Numbered from the stretch's first letter, positions 17,428-26,769 are shown. The stretch: DNA of 64,000 nucleotides from Streptomyces qinglanensis (GCF_900111245.1 NZ_FOGO01000019.1:103253-167252); one strand, 5' to 3'. Translations and numbers: made by a program. Notes: generated by a model from the letters alone, not told the origin.

Positions 17428-17976
17428 TCACCCTGCGCCGGGTTCGGCAGGGAGGCGAAGCGTCGCCCACACCGCGTTGCCGCCGGTCGCGGACGAGGGC
17501 CGCACACCCCAGTCCGCCGCCAGGGCCGCCACGATGCACAGGCCCCGGCCGCCCTCGTCGGCCGCCTCGCTGTTCTTCAACCTCGGGCGGTCGTCACCCT
17601 CCGCGTGGTCGTGCACCTCGATCCGCAGCAGCGCGGCAGCGGGCGTCTCCCCGGACGCCAGAGTGGCCCGGCACAGGAGTTCGGCATCGGGCAGGCAGCG
17701 GGTGTGCACGACGGCGTTGGTGGTCAGCTCGGACAGCAGCAGCACGGCGTCGTCCGCGGCGTCGGCGGATATCGGCGGGTCCCCCCGCTCCCGCAGCCAG
17801 CCGGTGAAGGCCAGGCGCGCGCGGGCGATGTGCTGCTCCCGCGCGGGGAGACGCAACTGCCAGGTCGGATCCTCCACGTGACCGGGTGGCGCCACCGCGG
17901 AGGGACTGCCGGCGGACGCTGGAGACGCCGGCGTGGAGGCTGCTGCGGGATCCCTGCGAGCGGGGGCGGCGTACAC
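17428..17976 (-). CDS. HATPase_c anti-sigma-factor-type serine kinase (RsbW-like)
   Basis: A 182-residue protein with a GHKL ATPase domain in its second half. The N box is LSELTTNAVVHTR, the Asp region RIEVHDHAEG, and the G box DEGGRGLCIVAALAADWGV. Such proteins in Streptomyces are stand-alone RsbW/SpoIIAB-like kinases that may bind sigma or anti-anti-sigma factors. The first ~45 residues are Ala/Pro-rich. I take GTG 17976 because GGAAGG lies nine bases upstream; the frame stays open far upstream on the antisense of the mannosidase and is spurious there. It is divergent from the TAXI gene. No sigma or STAS partner lies beside it. Confidence 0.78.
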   Translation of the reverse strand: MYAAPARRDPAAASTPASPASAGSPSAVAPPGHVEDPTWQLRLPAREQHIARARLAFTGWLRERGDPPISADAADDAVLLLSELTTNAVVHTRCLPDAELLCRATLASGETPAAALLRIEVHDHAEGDDRPRLKNSEAADEGGRGLCIVAALAADWGVRPSSATGGNAVWATLRLPAEPGAG

Positions 17977-18198
17977 GTGGAGGCGCCTTCCGTCGAGCTG
18001 GTCCCGGCCCCGCGGAAGGGCCGTGACGCGCGTGGTCTGACCGTCACTATGGCCCCTGCAGTTCCACTCAGCAAGCGACAGTGTGAAATTTGCAGTTCGC
18101 GAATCGGCGGGTTCGCACACGGCAGTTGGGCCGGGAGGCGGCCCGGGGTGACGCCCGCCACTCCCTTCCCGGCCGCGGGGCTGGCAGTATCCCCTTCC

Positions 18199-19233
18199 AT
18201 GGCCAGCCTGCGTCCGCGAACGGTGTCCCGTCCGATGCGCCGCCCGGGCGGCTCCGGCACCGGTCGGCGACGCCTGCTGTGGGCCTCGGCAGCGGTGCTC
18301 GTGGTCTGCGGGCTGCTGGTGTGGTGGCTGCGGCCGTCGCCCTCGCCCGCACCCGGCGGAAAGATCACTTTCGCCACCGGGGTGCGCACCGGTGTGTACG
18401 AGCGCTACGGCACCCTGTTCAAGAAACGGCTGGACCGGGATCTGCCCCGGGTCGACCTGACGCTGCAGCACAGCGAGGGATCGGTGCAGAACCTCGGCCG
18501 GATCGTCTCCGGAGAGGCCGACTTCACGATCACCGCCTCCGACGCGCTCGCCGCCTACCAGGAGAAGGGCGGCAAGGACGCCTCTCACATCCGGGCCTGT
18601 GCCCGGCTCTACGACGACTACATGCACCTGGTCGTGCCCCGGGACTCGCCGGTCGACAGCGCCGAGGACCTCAAGGGGCTGCGCGTCGGAGTGGGTGAGA
18701 AGCGCTCCGGGGTCGCCCTGGTGACCCGCAGGCTGCTGAAGGCCGCGGGGCTCGACATGGACCACGACGTGCACGCCGTGCGCAAGGGCATCGACCGCAT
18801 GCCCGACCTGCTCTCCGCGGGCGAGCTGGATGCGTTCTTCTGGTCGGGCGGGCTGCCCACGGGTGCGATCGAGCGCCTGGCGGAGCGGACGGACATCCGG
18901 CTGGTGCAGCTCGGCGACCTGCTCCCCCGGCTGCACGAGCAGCGCCCCGACATGCGCTACTACCGTGCGGCCGTGATGGCACCCGACGCCTATCCCACCG
19001 TGCAGCGCGGCCGGTCCGTCAAGACGGTGGCCATCGCCAACCTGCTGGTGACCATGGACCGCACCGACGCGGCGCTGACAGAGGGCATCACCCGCTCCGT
19101 CATCAAGAGCAGGGACCAGATCGGACGCGAGGTGCACGCGGCGCAGAAGGTCGACCTGCGCACCGCGATCTACACCGACCCCGTGCCGCTGCACGAGGGA
19201 GCCCGCCGCTACTACCGCTCGGCCAAACCCTGA
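18199..19233 (+). CDS. TAXI-family TRAP transporter solute-binding protein (orphan)
   Basis: A 344-residue protein with a basic N-terminus, one membrane anchor (LLWASAAVLVVCGLLVWWL, ~residues 27-45) and a periplasmic-binding domain of the TAXI family. Visible family features are ITFATGVRTGVYERYGTLFK near the start of the domain, SGEADFTITASDAL, and LKGLRVGVGEKRSGVALVTR. In TRAP systems this subunit delivers ligands such as glutamate or other carboxylates to a DctQM-type permease, but no permease gene is next to it. The chosen ATG at 18199 has no ribosome binding site; CAGTAT eight bases upstream could be a -10 element of a leaderless mRNA. Confidence 0.82.
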   Translation: MASLRPRTVSRPMRRPGGSGTGRRRLLWASAAVLVVCGLLVWWLRPSPSPAPGGKITFATGVRTGVYERYGTLFKKRLDRDLPRVDLTLQHSEGSVQNLGRIVSGEADFTITASDALAAYQEKGGKDASHIRACARLYDDYMHLVVPRDSPVDSAEDLKGLRVGVGEKRSGVALVTRRLLKAAGLDMDHDVHAVRKGIDRMPDLLSAGELDAFFWSGGLPTGAIERLAERTDIRLVQLGDLLPRLHEQRPDMRYYRAAVMAPDAYPTVQRGRSVKTVAIANLLVTMDRTDAALTEGITRSVIKSRDQIGREVHAAQKVDLRTAIYTDPVPLHEGARRYYRSAKP

Positions 19234-19284
19234 CCGGAAGTCGCCGCCGGCACCAGGCCCCGACCCCCACCGAGGAGCCGCCCG

Positions 19285-22200
19285 ATGCATGACGACCACC
19301 GCACCGTCGAGGACCGGCTGCGCCGGGTGCTGGAGGAGCGCGTACGGCCCGCCGTCCACACCTCCGCACTGCCGCTGACCGTCGCACGCTGGGAGGCGCC
19401 GGGAGAGCCGGTGCCCGCGGCGGACGGCGTCTCGGCGCCCTACCGGCCGGCGGCGGTGGGCGAGACCTGGGGACCGGCCTGGGGCACGACATGGTTCCGG
19501 GTGACGGGCCGGGTGCCGCACACCTGGGCGGGCCGCACCGTGGAGGCCGTGCTGGATCTGGGCTTCGAGCGGGACATGCCGGGCTTCCAGTGCGAGGGAC
19601 TGGTGCACCGGGCGGACGGCGAGCCCGTCAAGGGACTGCACCCGCGCAACTCCTGGGTGCGACTGGCGGAGCCGGCAGCCGGCGGTGAGGAGGTCGAGCT
19701 GTACATCGAGGCGGCCTCGAATCCGATCCTCAACACGCCGCAGACACCGACCCTCCAGGGCGACGTCCGCACAGCGGACAGCGCCCCGCTGTACCGGCTG
19801 GCGCGGATGGACCTCGCGGTCTTCGAGCCGCAGGTGTGGGAGCTGGCCCTGGACCTGGAGGTGGCGGACTCCCTGATGCGCGAGCTGCCGCCGGCGGACG
19901 CCCGCCGCTGGGAGCTGCTGCGCGCCCTGGAGCGGGCCCTGGACGCGCTGGACCTCGCCGACGTGCCCGGCAGCGCGGATCGGTCGCGGGAGCGGCTGGT
20001 GGCGGCGCTCAGCGCTCCCGCACGGGCCTCGGCGCACCGGATCAGCGCGGTGGGACACGCGCACATCGACTCGGCGTGGCTGTGGCCGCTGCGCGAGACG
20101 GTGCGCAAGGTGGCCCGGACCTCCTCCAACATGGTCGCGCTGATGGACGAGCATCCCGACTTCGTCTTCGCCATGTCGCAGGCCCAGCAGTTCGCCTGGC
20201 TCAAGGAACACCGGCCCGAGGTGTACGCCAAGGTCGCGCGCAAGGTCGCCGAGGGCCGGTTCGTCCCGGTGGGCGGTATGTGGGTCGAGTCGGACACCAA
20301 CATGGTGGGCGGGGAGGCGATGGCGCGGCAGCTCGGCTACGGGAAGAAGTTCTTCCTGGAGGAGTTCGGCATCGAGACGAAGGAGGTGTGGCTGCCCGAC
20401 TCCTTCGGATACACCGCCGCGCTGCCGCAACTGGTGAAGCTCTCCGGTTCCGACTGGTTCCTGACCCAGAAGATCTCCTGGAGCAGCACCAACCCCTTCC
20501 CGCACCACACCTTCTGGTGGGAGGGCATCGACGGCACCCGGGTCTTCACCCACTTCCCGCCGGTCGACACCTACAACGCGACGCTCAGCGGCGAGGAGCT
20601 GGCGCACGCGGCGCGCAACTTCCGCGAGAAGGGCGCCGCCTCGCGCTCCCTGGTCCCGTTCGGCCACGGCGACGGCGGCGGGGGCGCGACCCGCGAGATG
20701 CTGGGGCGCGCGGCGCGTACGCGTGATCTGGACGGCTCACCGCGGGTCACGGTCGAGAAGCCCGCCGCGTTCTTCGAGAAGGCGCGCGAGGAGTATCCGG
20801 ACGCACCGGTGTGGCAGGGCGAGCTCTATCTGGAGCTGCACCGGGGCACCTACACCTCGCAGGCCGCCACCAAGCAGGGCAACCGGCGTGCGGAGTCCCT
20901 GCTGCACGAGGCCGAGCTGTGGGCGGCCACGGCCGCTGTGCGCACCGGGTACGTCTATCCGTACGCGCGGCTGGAGGAACTGTGGAAGACGGTGCTGCTG
21001 CACCAGTTCCACGACATCCTGCCGGGATCGTCCATCGCCTGGGTGCACCGCGAGGCCCGCCGGACGTATGCGCGGGTCGCCGGGGAGCTGACGGGGATCG
21101 TCGAGGAGGCCCAGCGGGCGCTCGCCGGGCGCGGGGAGCGCGGAGTCGTCTTCAACGGCTCCCCGCACGCCCGCCGCGGCGTCCCGGCGGGCGGCGCCCG
21201 GCCGGCCGCCGAGGACAGCGCCGCGCACCGGAACGGCGCCGGGGGCGAGGAGACCGTGACCGTGACCGAGCGGGGGCGCGGAGGCTGGACGCTGGACAAC
21301 GGGCTGGTGCGGGTGGAGGTGGACGGCCGCGGACTGGTCGTCTCCGCGTACGACCGGCGCGCCCGGCGGGAGGCCGTGGCCCCCGGCTGCCCGGCCAACC
21401 TCCTCCAGCTCCACCCCGATCTGCCCAACCACTGGGACGCCTGGGATGTCGACGCGTTCTACCGGCACTCGGCCACCGATCTCACGCACGCCGACGACGT
21501 GACCCTCTCCGCGGCGGACGGCCGCAGCGCCACCGTCCGGGCCCGCCGCTCCTTCGGCAGCTCGACCGCGGTGCAGTCGGTGACGCTGCGCGCGGGCAGC
21601 CCCCTGCTGCTGATGGAGGCCGACATCGACTGGCACGAGAGCGAGAAGCTGCTCAAGGCGGCGTTCCCGCTGGATGTGAAGGCCGACCGGTCGGCTGCCG
21701 AGACCCAGTTCGGGCACGTCTTCCGGCCCACCCACACCAACACCACCTGGGAGGCGGCGAAGTTCGAGATCTGCGCCCACCGCTGGCTGCACGTGGAGGA
21801 GCCGGGCTGGGGCGCGGCGCTGGTCAACGACTCCACCTACGGGCACGACGTCACCCGGGACATCCGCGCCGACGGCGGGCAGACCACCACGGTGCGGCTG
21901 TCGCTGCTGCGCGCGCCCCGCTATCCGGACCCGGAGACGGACCAGGGGCGCCACCGGATGCGCTACGGGCTGGTGCCGGGCGCGACCCTGGGGGACGCGG
22001 TGCGCGAGGGGCACTGGCTCAACCTGCCCGAGCGGAGCGTGCCGGGGGGCGGGAGCCCCGTCGCGCCGCTGGTCGCGCTCGACGGCGGACAGAGCGACCA
22101 GATCGTCGCCGAGACGGTGAAACTGGCGGACGACGGCAGCGGCGACGTGGTCGTGCGGCTCTACGAGTCGCTGGGCGGCCGGGCGGCCACGCTGCTGGCG

Positions 22201-22359
22201 CCCGGCTTCCCCGTCACGTCGGTGACCGAGACGGACCTGCTGGAGCGGCCACTGGCCGAGCCGCGGGCGCACCACACGGTGGAGGAGGCAGGGGTCCGGG
22301 TGACACTGCGGCCCTTCCAGATCCTCACGCTGCGTCTGGGGCGTTCCGGGGAACGGTGA
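19285..22359 (+). CDS. GH38 alpha-mannosidase
   Basis: A 1024-residue retaining alpha-mannosidase of glycoside hydrolase family 38. The metal and substrate motif is AVGHAHIDSAWLWPLRETVR (near residue 255). The nucleophile Asp372 is in WLPDSFGYTAALPQL. FHDILPGSSIAWVHREA is the third family motif. C-terminal beta-sandwich domains follow. There is no signal peptide, so it should act in the cytoplasm, probably on imported mannosides or glycan fragments. It lies 51 bp after the TAXI gene. Its 3' end overlaps the convergent gluK 3' end by 35 bp. Confidence 0.93.
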   Translation: MHDDHRTVEDRLRRVLEERVRPAVHTSALPLTVARWEAPGEPVPAADGVSAPYRPAAVGETWGPAWGTTWFRVTGRVPHTWAGRTVEAVLDLGFERDMPGFQCEGLVHRADGEPVKGLHPRNSWVRLAEPAAGGEEVELYIEAASNPILNTPQTPTLQGDVRTADSAPLYRLARMDLAVFEPQVWELALDLEVADSLMRELPPADARRWELLRALERALDALDLADVPGSADRSRERLVAALSAPARASAHRISAVGHAHIDSAWLWPLRETVRKVARTSSNMVALMDEHPDFVFAMSQAQQFAWLKEHRPEVYAKVARKVAEGRFVPVGGMWVESDTNMVGGEAMARQLGYGKKFFLEEFGIETKEVWLPDSFGYTAALPQLVKLSGSDWFLTQKISWSSTNPFPHHTFWWEGIDGTRVFTHFPPVDTYNATLSGEELAHAARNFREKGAASRSLVPFGHGDGGGGATREMLGRAARTRDLDGSPRVTVEKPAAFFEKAREEYPDAPVWQGELYLELHRGTYTSQAATKQGNRRAESLLHEAELWAATAAVRTGYVYPYARLEELWKTVLLHQFHDILPGSSIAWVHREARRTYARVAGELTGIVEEAQRALAGRGERGVVFNGSPHARRGVPAGGARPAAEDSAAHRNGAGGEETVTVTERGRGGWTLDNGLVRVEVDGRGLVVSAYDRRARREAVAPGCPANLLQLHPDLPNHWDAWDVDAFYRHSATDLTHADDVTLSAADGRSATVRARRSFGSSTAVQSVTLRAGSPLLLMEADIDWHESEKLLKAAFPLDVKADRSAAETQFGHVFRPTHTNTTWEAAKFEICAHRWLHVEEPGWGAALVNDSTYGHDVTRDIRADGGQTTTVRLSLLRAPRYPDPETDQGRHRMRYGLVPGATLGDAVREGHWLNLPERSVPGGGSPVAPLVALDGGQSDQIVAETVKLADDGSGDVVVRLYESLGGRAATLLAPGFPVTSVTETDLLERPLAEPRAHHTVEEAGVRVTLRPFQILTLRLGRSGER

Positions 22360-23752
22360 TCAGCACCCGCAGCCCCCGCGGCTCGTGGTGCGCGAAGGAC
22401 AGTCCGGCACCGCCCCCGGCGAGCAGGGCGCGGGTGATGGAGAGGCCCAGGCCCGAGCCGGAGACGTTCTGGTGGCGGCCGCTGCGCCAGAAGCGGTCGC
22501 CCACGCGCTCCAGCTCCTCGTCGGTCAGGCCGGGACCGCCGTCGGCCGTCTCCACCGTCACGCTGTCGCCCTCCGCGCGGACGGTGACCGTGACGGTGCC
22601 GCCTTCCGGGGTGAACTTCACCGCGTTGTCGACCACGGCGTCCAGCCCGCTGGAGAGCGCCACCGGATCGGCCCACCCGGTCGCCGCCGTCTGCCCCTCG
22701 AGCCGCAGTTCCACTCCGCTGTGCTCCGCGGTGGGCCGCCAGGCGGCGACCCGCTCGGCAGCGACCTCGGCGACGTCGGTGAGCTGGACATGCGCGCTGC
22801 CGGCGTGCTCGGCCAGTGCCAGGTCGAGCAGGTCGTCCAGCACCCGCGCCAGCCGCTTGCCCTCCGCCCGCACGGACGCCATCTCCTCGTTGCCCTCGGG
22901 AAGCTCCAGCGCGAGCAGCTCGATACGCAGCAGCAGCGCCGAGAGCGGATTGCGCAACTGGTGCGAGGCGTCGGCGACGAAGGCGCGCTGCTGCTCCAGC
23001 ACGCTCTCCAGATTGCCGGCCATCTCGTTGAAGGAGTGCGCCAGTCTGCGCAGCTCCGGCGGTCCCACCGAGGCGACGACGCGCGAGGTGAGCTTTCCGG
23101 TGGCGATCTCGTGGGCGGCCCGGTCCAGGGTGCGTACCGGCTTGAGCACCCACCCGGTCAGCCGCAGCGCGGCACCGAGGGCCAGCAGCATGGCGGCCGC
23201 CTCCCCGACGGCGATGGCCAGCCACCCGCGCAGGGTCCGCGACCGCATCGGTCCGGTGGGCGAGTCGGTCAGCACCACCGCGGCCACGTCGCCGTCCCGG
23301 ATGACGGGAGAGGCGACAGCGATCCGGCCGTCGCTCTGCCAGGGCCACACCTGCGGCGGGTCGTGGCTGCGGCGCCCGGCCAGTGCCTCGGCGAAGGCGC
23401 GTGCGCCGTCGGGTCGCCCCTCCGGCCCGGCCGCCTTGTCCTCGCCGGGTATCCGCCAGCCGGCGGGGGAAGCCGCCATGGTGCGGCCGTCGCGGTAGAA
23501 GACGCCGGCACGGATGCCGTAGAGGTCGTGGTAGCGGTCGAGTTCGTGCTGGAGGGTGGCGCGGCGCTCGTCCGGTGCGCTGGTCGCGGTGACGAACTGC
23601 GCGAGCGAGGCGAACCGTGCGGTGTCGTCGATCCGGTCGACCACCACCCGCTGCTGCTCGGCCTGCGCCTGGCTCAATGCCAGCGGGAAGCCCAGCGCCA
23701 GCAGGACGCCGGCCAGCAGGACGATGAGGAGCGGGAGGAGGCGGGTGCGCAC
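22325..23752 (-). CDS. gluK: Sensor histidine kinase GluK
   Basis: A 475-residue membrane sensor kinase: TM1 (~7-25), an extracytoplasmic sensor region (~26-160), TM2 (~170-192), HAMP (LKPVRTLDRAAHEIATG), a HisKA domain with His264 in DASHQLRNPLS, and an HATPase domain with N box DAVVDNAVKF and G boxes DGGPGL and GSGLGLSI. Its position beside the glutamate transporter matches the S. coelicolor GluR-GluK system, described as sensing extracellular glutamate and controlling gluABCD; the name rests on that context plus domain type. The GTG start at 23752 lies 22 bp after gluR, so the two are co-transcribed. Confidence 0.85.
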   Translation of the reverse strand: MRTRLLPLLIVLLAGVLLALGFPLALSQAQAEQQRVVVDRIDDTARFASLAQFVTATSAPDERRATLQHELDRYHDLYGIRAGVFYRDGRTMAASPAGWRIPGEDKAAGPEGRPDGARAFAEALAGRRSHDPPQVWPWQSDGRIAVASPVIRDGDVAAVVLTDSPTGPMRSRTLRGWLAIAVGEAAAMLLALGAALRLTGWVLKPVRTLDRAAHEIATGKLTSRVVASVGPPELRRLAHSFNEMAGNLESVLEQQRAFVADASHQLRNPLSALLLRIELLALELPEGNEEMASVRAEGKRLARVLDDLLDLALAEHAGSAHVQLTDVAEVAAERVAAWRPTAEHSGVELRLEGQTAATGWADPVALSSGLDAVVDNAVKFTPEGGTVTVTVRAEGDSVTVETADGGPGLTDEELERVGDRFWRSGRHQNVSGSGLGLSITRALLAGGGAGLSFAHHEPRGLRVLITVPRNAPDAA

Positions 23753-23774
23753 GTCGGGGTTCCGGTCCGGCGGG

Positions 23775-24500
23775 TCAGTCGGCCCGGGCGGTCATGCGGT
23801 AGCCCACCCCGCGCACCGTCTCGATCAGGGTCGGCTGCCGCAGCTTCGAGCGGAGCGAGGCCACATGCACCTCCAGGGTGCGTCCGGTCCCCTCCCAGCT
23901 CGTCCGCCAGACCTCGCTGATGATCTGCTCGCGCCGGAAGACGACACCGGGGCGCTGGGCCAGCAGCGCCAGCAGGTCGAACTCCTTGCGGGTGAGCGGT
24001 ACGGGTGCGCCGTCCACACTGACCTGCCGGGTGGGCAGCTCGATGGTCACCGCACCCAGTCGCAGCGTGCCGCCCGCGTCCGGGCCCTGGGAGACGGTCC
24101 GCTCGCCGGGCGGGGGTGCCTCCTCGGCTGCCGTACGGCGGCTGACGGCGTGGATCCGGGCCAGCAGCTCTCCCATGTCGTAGGGCTTGGTCACATAGTC
24201 GTCCGCGCCGAGGTTGAGGCCGTGTATGCGGGAGCGCACATCGGCCCGCGCGGTCACCATGATCACGGGAGTGGAGCTGGTCCGGCGGATGCGGCCGCAC
24301 ACCTCGAAGCCGTCCTGGTCGGGCAGGCCCAGGTCGAGCAGGACGACGGCGAAGCCCGGCCCCTCCTGACCGCCCACGAGGAGCTCCTGGAGCGCCTCGG
24401 CCCCGCTGCGTACATGGGTGACCTCGAAGCCGTGCCGCGCCAGCACGGCGGAGAGCGCCGCGGCGACGCGGTCGTCGTCCTCGACGAGCAGCAGTCTCAC
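23775..24500 (-). CDS. gluR: OmpR-type response regulator GluR
   Basis: A 241-residue regulator. The receiver domain has the acidic pair EDDD near the N-terminus, phospho-acceptor Asp56 in VVLLDLGLPD, Thr in MVTA, and Lys in VTKPY. A winged-helix DNA-binding domain ends the protein (LTRKEFDLLALLAQRPGVVF, ETVRGVGYRM). The GTG start at 24500 follows AGGAGGTG. It is divergent from gluA across 383 bp, where it most likely binds to control the transporter. Confidence 0.87.
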   Translation of the reverse strand: MRLLLVEDDDRVAAALSAVLARHGFEVTHVRSGAEALQELLVGGQEGPGFAVVLLDLGLPDQDGFEVCGRIRRTSSTPVIMVTARADVRSRIHGLNLGADDYVTKPYDMGELLARIHAVSRRTAAEEAPPPGERTVSQGPDAGGTLRLGAVTIELPTRQVSVDGAPVPLTRKEFDLLALLAQRPGVVFRREQIISEVWRTSWEGTGRTLEVHVASLRSKLRQPTLIETVRGVGYRMTARAD

Positions 24501-24883
24501 CGGGCACCTCCTGTTCTCCCACCGCCTCCGGCGAACGAGTCCAACAGTGCATCCACGCTGATCGGCGCGGGTGAGTCAAGGGCTCCCCGGGACCGCGCGG
24601 GCATCCGTTATACAGCCGGTACGACGACCGTCAGGCGGCCGTCATGCCGGCCGCCGCCGGGACCGCACACCGGCCCCACGCGGACCCGACCGGACCCGGG
24701 CGAGCCGCGGAGGGCAGCCGTGGCGAGGCCACGGGAGAACCGATCGGTCCCCCCTTGCCCTCTATACCCACTGTGCCGGGTTGCGGCCGGATCGTTATGC
24801 TCAATTTCAGCTCAGATGTAATGACGCTTCTCGCAGCCGCTCACTAAGGTCCTCGCAACCGACGAGGACGGAGCTGGACGTCG
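24501..24883. promoter_or_regulatory. Divergent promoter region gluR / gluA
   Basis: 383 bp without a gene. Most is GC-rich, but 24791-24833 (gttatgctcaatttcagc and onward) is clearly more A+T-rich than the rest and lies 50-90 bp before gluA, where its promoter should be. I cannot define -35/-10 hexamers or a GluR site with confidence. Confidence 0.5.
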
Positions 24884-25669
24884 ATGAGCGAAGTATCGGT
24901 GACCAAGGACGCAGGCGGTCCCGAGCCCGCGACCGACAAGCTGGTCGTACTGGACAACATCAACAAGCACTTCGGTGCGCTGCACGTCCTCCAGGACATT
25001 GACCTGACCATCGCGCGCGGCGAGGTCGTCGTCGTCATCGGCCCCTCGGGGTCGGGCAAGTCCACCCTGTGCCGCACCATCAACCGGCTGGAGACGGTCG
25101 ACTCGGGCAGCATCACGATCGACGACAAGCCGCTGCCCGAGGAGGGCAGGGAACTGGCGAAGCTCCGTGCCGACGTCGGCATGGTCTTCCAGTCCTTCAA
25201 CCTCTTCGCGCACAAGACGGTGCTGGAGAACGTCACGCTGGGCCAGACCAAGGTCCGCAGGACGGACAAGCAGACGGCGGAGCAGAAGGGCCGCGCACTG
25301 CTGGACCGGGTCGGCGTCGGCAACCAGGCCGACAAGTACCCCGCGCAGCTCTCCGGCGGCCAGCAGCAGCGCGTCGCGATCGCCCGGGCCCTGGCGATGG
25401 ACCCGAAGGTCATGCTCTTCGACGAGCCGACCTCGGCCCTCGACCCCGAGATGATCAATGAAGTCCTGGAGGTCATGCAGCAACTGGCCCGGGACGGAAT
25501 GACCATGGTCGTCGTCACCCATGAGATGGGCTTCGCGCGTTCGGCGGCGAACCGCGTGGTCTTCATGGCGGACGGCCGGATCGTGGAGGAAGCCACCCCG
25601 GAGCAGTTCTTCAGCAACCCGCGCAGCGACCGCGCCAAGGACTTCCTCTCGAAGATCCTGCACCACTGA
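24884..25669 (+). CDS. gluA: Glutamate ABC transporter, ATP-binding protein GluA
   Basis: A 261-residue polar amino acid ABC ATPase. The Walker A motif is GPSGSGKST, Q-loop FQSFNLFAHKT, signature LSGGQQQRVAIARAL, Walker B VMLFDEPTSALD and switch His in VVVTHEMGFAR. It energises glutamate import with GluB, GluC and GluD. A GGAG element sits ~10 bases before the ATG. It is the first gene of gluABCD and is divergent from gluR. Confidence 0.95.
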   Translation: MSEVSVTKDAGGPEPATDKLVVLDNINKHFGALHVLQDIDLTIARGEVVVVIGPSGSGKSTLCRTINRLETVDSGSITIDDKPLPEEGRELAKLRADVGMVFQSFNLFAHKTVLENVTLGQTKVRRTDKQTAEQKGRALLDRVGVGNQADKYPAQLSGGQQQRVAIARALAMDPKVMLFDEPTSALDPEMINEVLEVMQQLARDGMTMVVVTHEMGFARSAANRVVFMADGRIVEEATPEQFFSNPRSDRAKDFLSKILHH

Positions 25670-25688
25670 GCTGTCACCGCTTGCCATG

Positions 25689-25718
25689 TGACCCCGTATG
25701 ACCCCGTATGACCCTGTA
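25689..25718. repeat. Three tandem 10-bp repeats between gluA and gluB
   Basis: tgaccccgta occurs twice exactly and a third time with one C-to-T change, directly after the gluA stop. Units are one helical turn apart, so all copies face the same side of the DNA. Confidence 0.85.
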
Positions 25719-25808
25719 TCCACCGCCCGCTCCGGCAGCGCCGCGCAGCCGGACGGGCAGCGCCTCGGCACACCGGGCCAACGACTTCTCGAGCAAGGGA
25801 TGTTCACC

Positions 25809-26720
25809 ATGAAGTTCCACAAGACCGCCGCGGCCGCAGCCGCCGTCCTGGCCCTCGCCGCCACCGCGGCCTGCGGTGGCAAGGAGGGCTCCGCGGGCGA
25901 CAAGCCCAAGGACCAGACGGACGAGAAGGCGCTCCCCACCTACGAGGTCGCCAAGGACGTCGACGTCGACTCGGCCGTCCTGAAGAAGGCCCAGAAGCGC
26001 GGGAAGATCGTCATCGGCGCCAAGGCCGACCAGCCCTACCTCGGCTTCCAGGACCAGTCGACCAAGAAGTACTCCGGCTTCGACATCGAGATGGCCAAGA
26101 TGATCGCGGCCGACCTGGGCTTCACGCCCAAGCAGATCGAGTGGAAGACCGTCGACTCCGGCGCCCGCGAGACCACGGTCTCCAAGGGCGACGTCGATCT
26201 GATGATCGGCACCTACACGATCAACGACGAGCGCAAGAAGCAGATCGACTTCGCCGGCCCGTACTTCCACGCCGGCGCCTCGCTGCTCGTCCGCAAGGAC
26301 GAGAAGGAGGTCACCGGACCGGAGTCGGTCAAGGACAAGAAGGTCTGCTCCATCGTCGGCTCGACGCCGCTGCAGGTCATCAAGAAGCCCAAGTACGGCG
26401 CCAAGGTCACCGAGCTGAGCAAGTACTCCGAGTGCGTCTCGCAGCTCCTCGACGGCCAGGTCGACGCGGTCACCACGGACGACGCGATCCTCATGGGCTA
26501 CGCCGCGCAGAACTCCGGCAAGCTCAAGGTCGTCGGCAAGCCCTTCTCCGACGAGCCCTACGGCGTCGGCCTGAAGAAGGGCGACGCGGCACTCCGGAAG
26601 GCCGTCGCCGACTCGATCAAGAAGCACGAGGACAACGGCGACTACAAGAAGGCGTACGACGCGACGCTGGGCAAGTCCGGCTCCAAGTTCAAGACGCCGC
26701 CCGAGATCACCGAGAAGTGA
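25809..26720 (+). CDS. gluB: Glutamate ABC transporter, substrate-binding lipoprotein GluB
   Basis: A 303-residue binding protein. The signal peptide ends with lipobox LAATAAC, so it is lipid-anchored. The SBP_bac_3 domain is visible from IVIGAKADQPYLGFQDQSTK through FDIEMAKMIAADLGF and DLMIGTYTINDER. It captures glutamate for GluCD. I choose ATG 25809 (MKFHKTAAAAAA) with AAGGGA eight bases upstream; an ATG at 25800 overlaps that site. A hairpin follows the stop, which may raise GluB levels over the permeases. Confidence 0.95.
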   Translation: MKFHKTAAAAAAVLALAATAACGGKEGSAGDKPKDQTDEKALPTYEVAKDVDVDSAVLKKAQKRGKIVIGAKADQPYLGFQDQSTKKYSGFDIEMAKMIAADLGFTPKQIEWKTVDSGARETTVSKGDVDLMIGTYTINDERKKQIDFAGPYFHAGASLLVRKDEKEVTGPESVKDKKVCSIVGSTPLQVIKKPKYGAKVTELSKYSECVSQLLDGQVDAVTTDDAILMGYAAQNSGKLKVVGKPFSDEPYGVGLKKGDAALRKAVADSIKKHEDNGDYKKAYDATLGKSGSKFKTPPEITEK

Positions 26721-26725
26721 TGCCG

Positions 26726-26769
26726 CACGCCCCGCTCCCCGGCACCGGTGCCGCGTGGGGCGGGGCGTG
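26726..26769 (+). terminator. Hairpin between gluB and gluC (partial terminator or mRNA stabiliser)
   Basis: Arms cacgccccgc (26726-26735) and gcggggcgtg (26760-26769) pair perfectly. The loop can form an inner stem (gcaccggtgc). It begins five bases after the gluB stop, inside the operon. Confidence 0.65.

Noticed and set aside
17428..20667. 1079-codon minus-strand frame
   Set aside because: Only the last 182 codons (from GTG 17976) make a GHKL protein; the rest is antisense to the TAXI and mannosidase genes.
24791..24833. GlnR box in the gluR-gluA spacer
   Set aside because: Only scattered matches to GTnAC-n6-GAAAC in either orientation; not enough to call a site.
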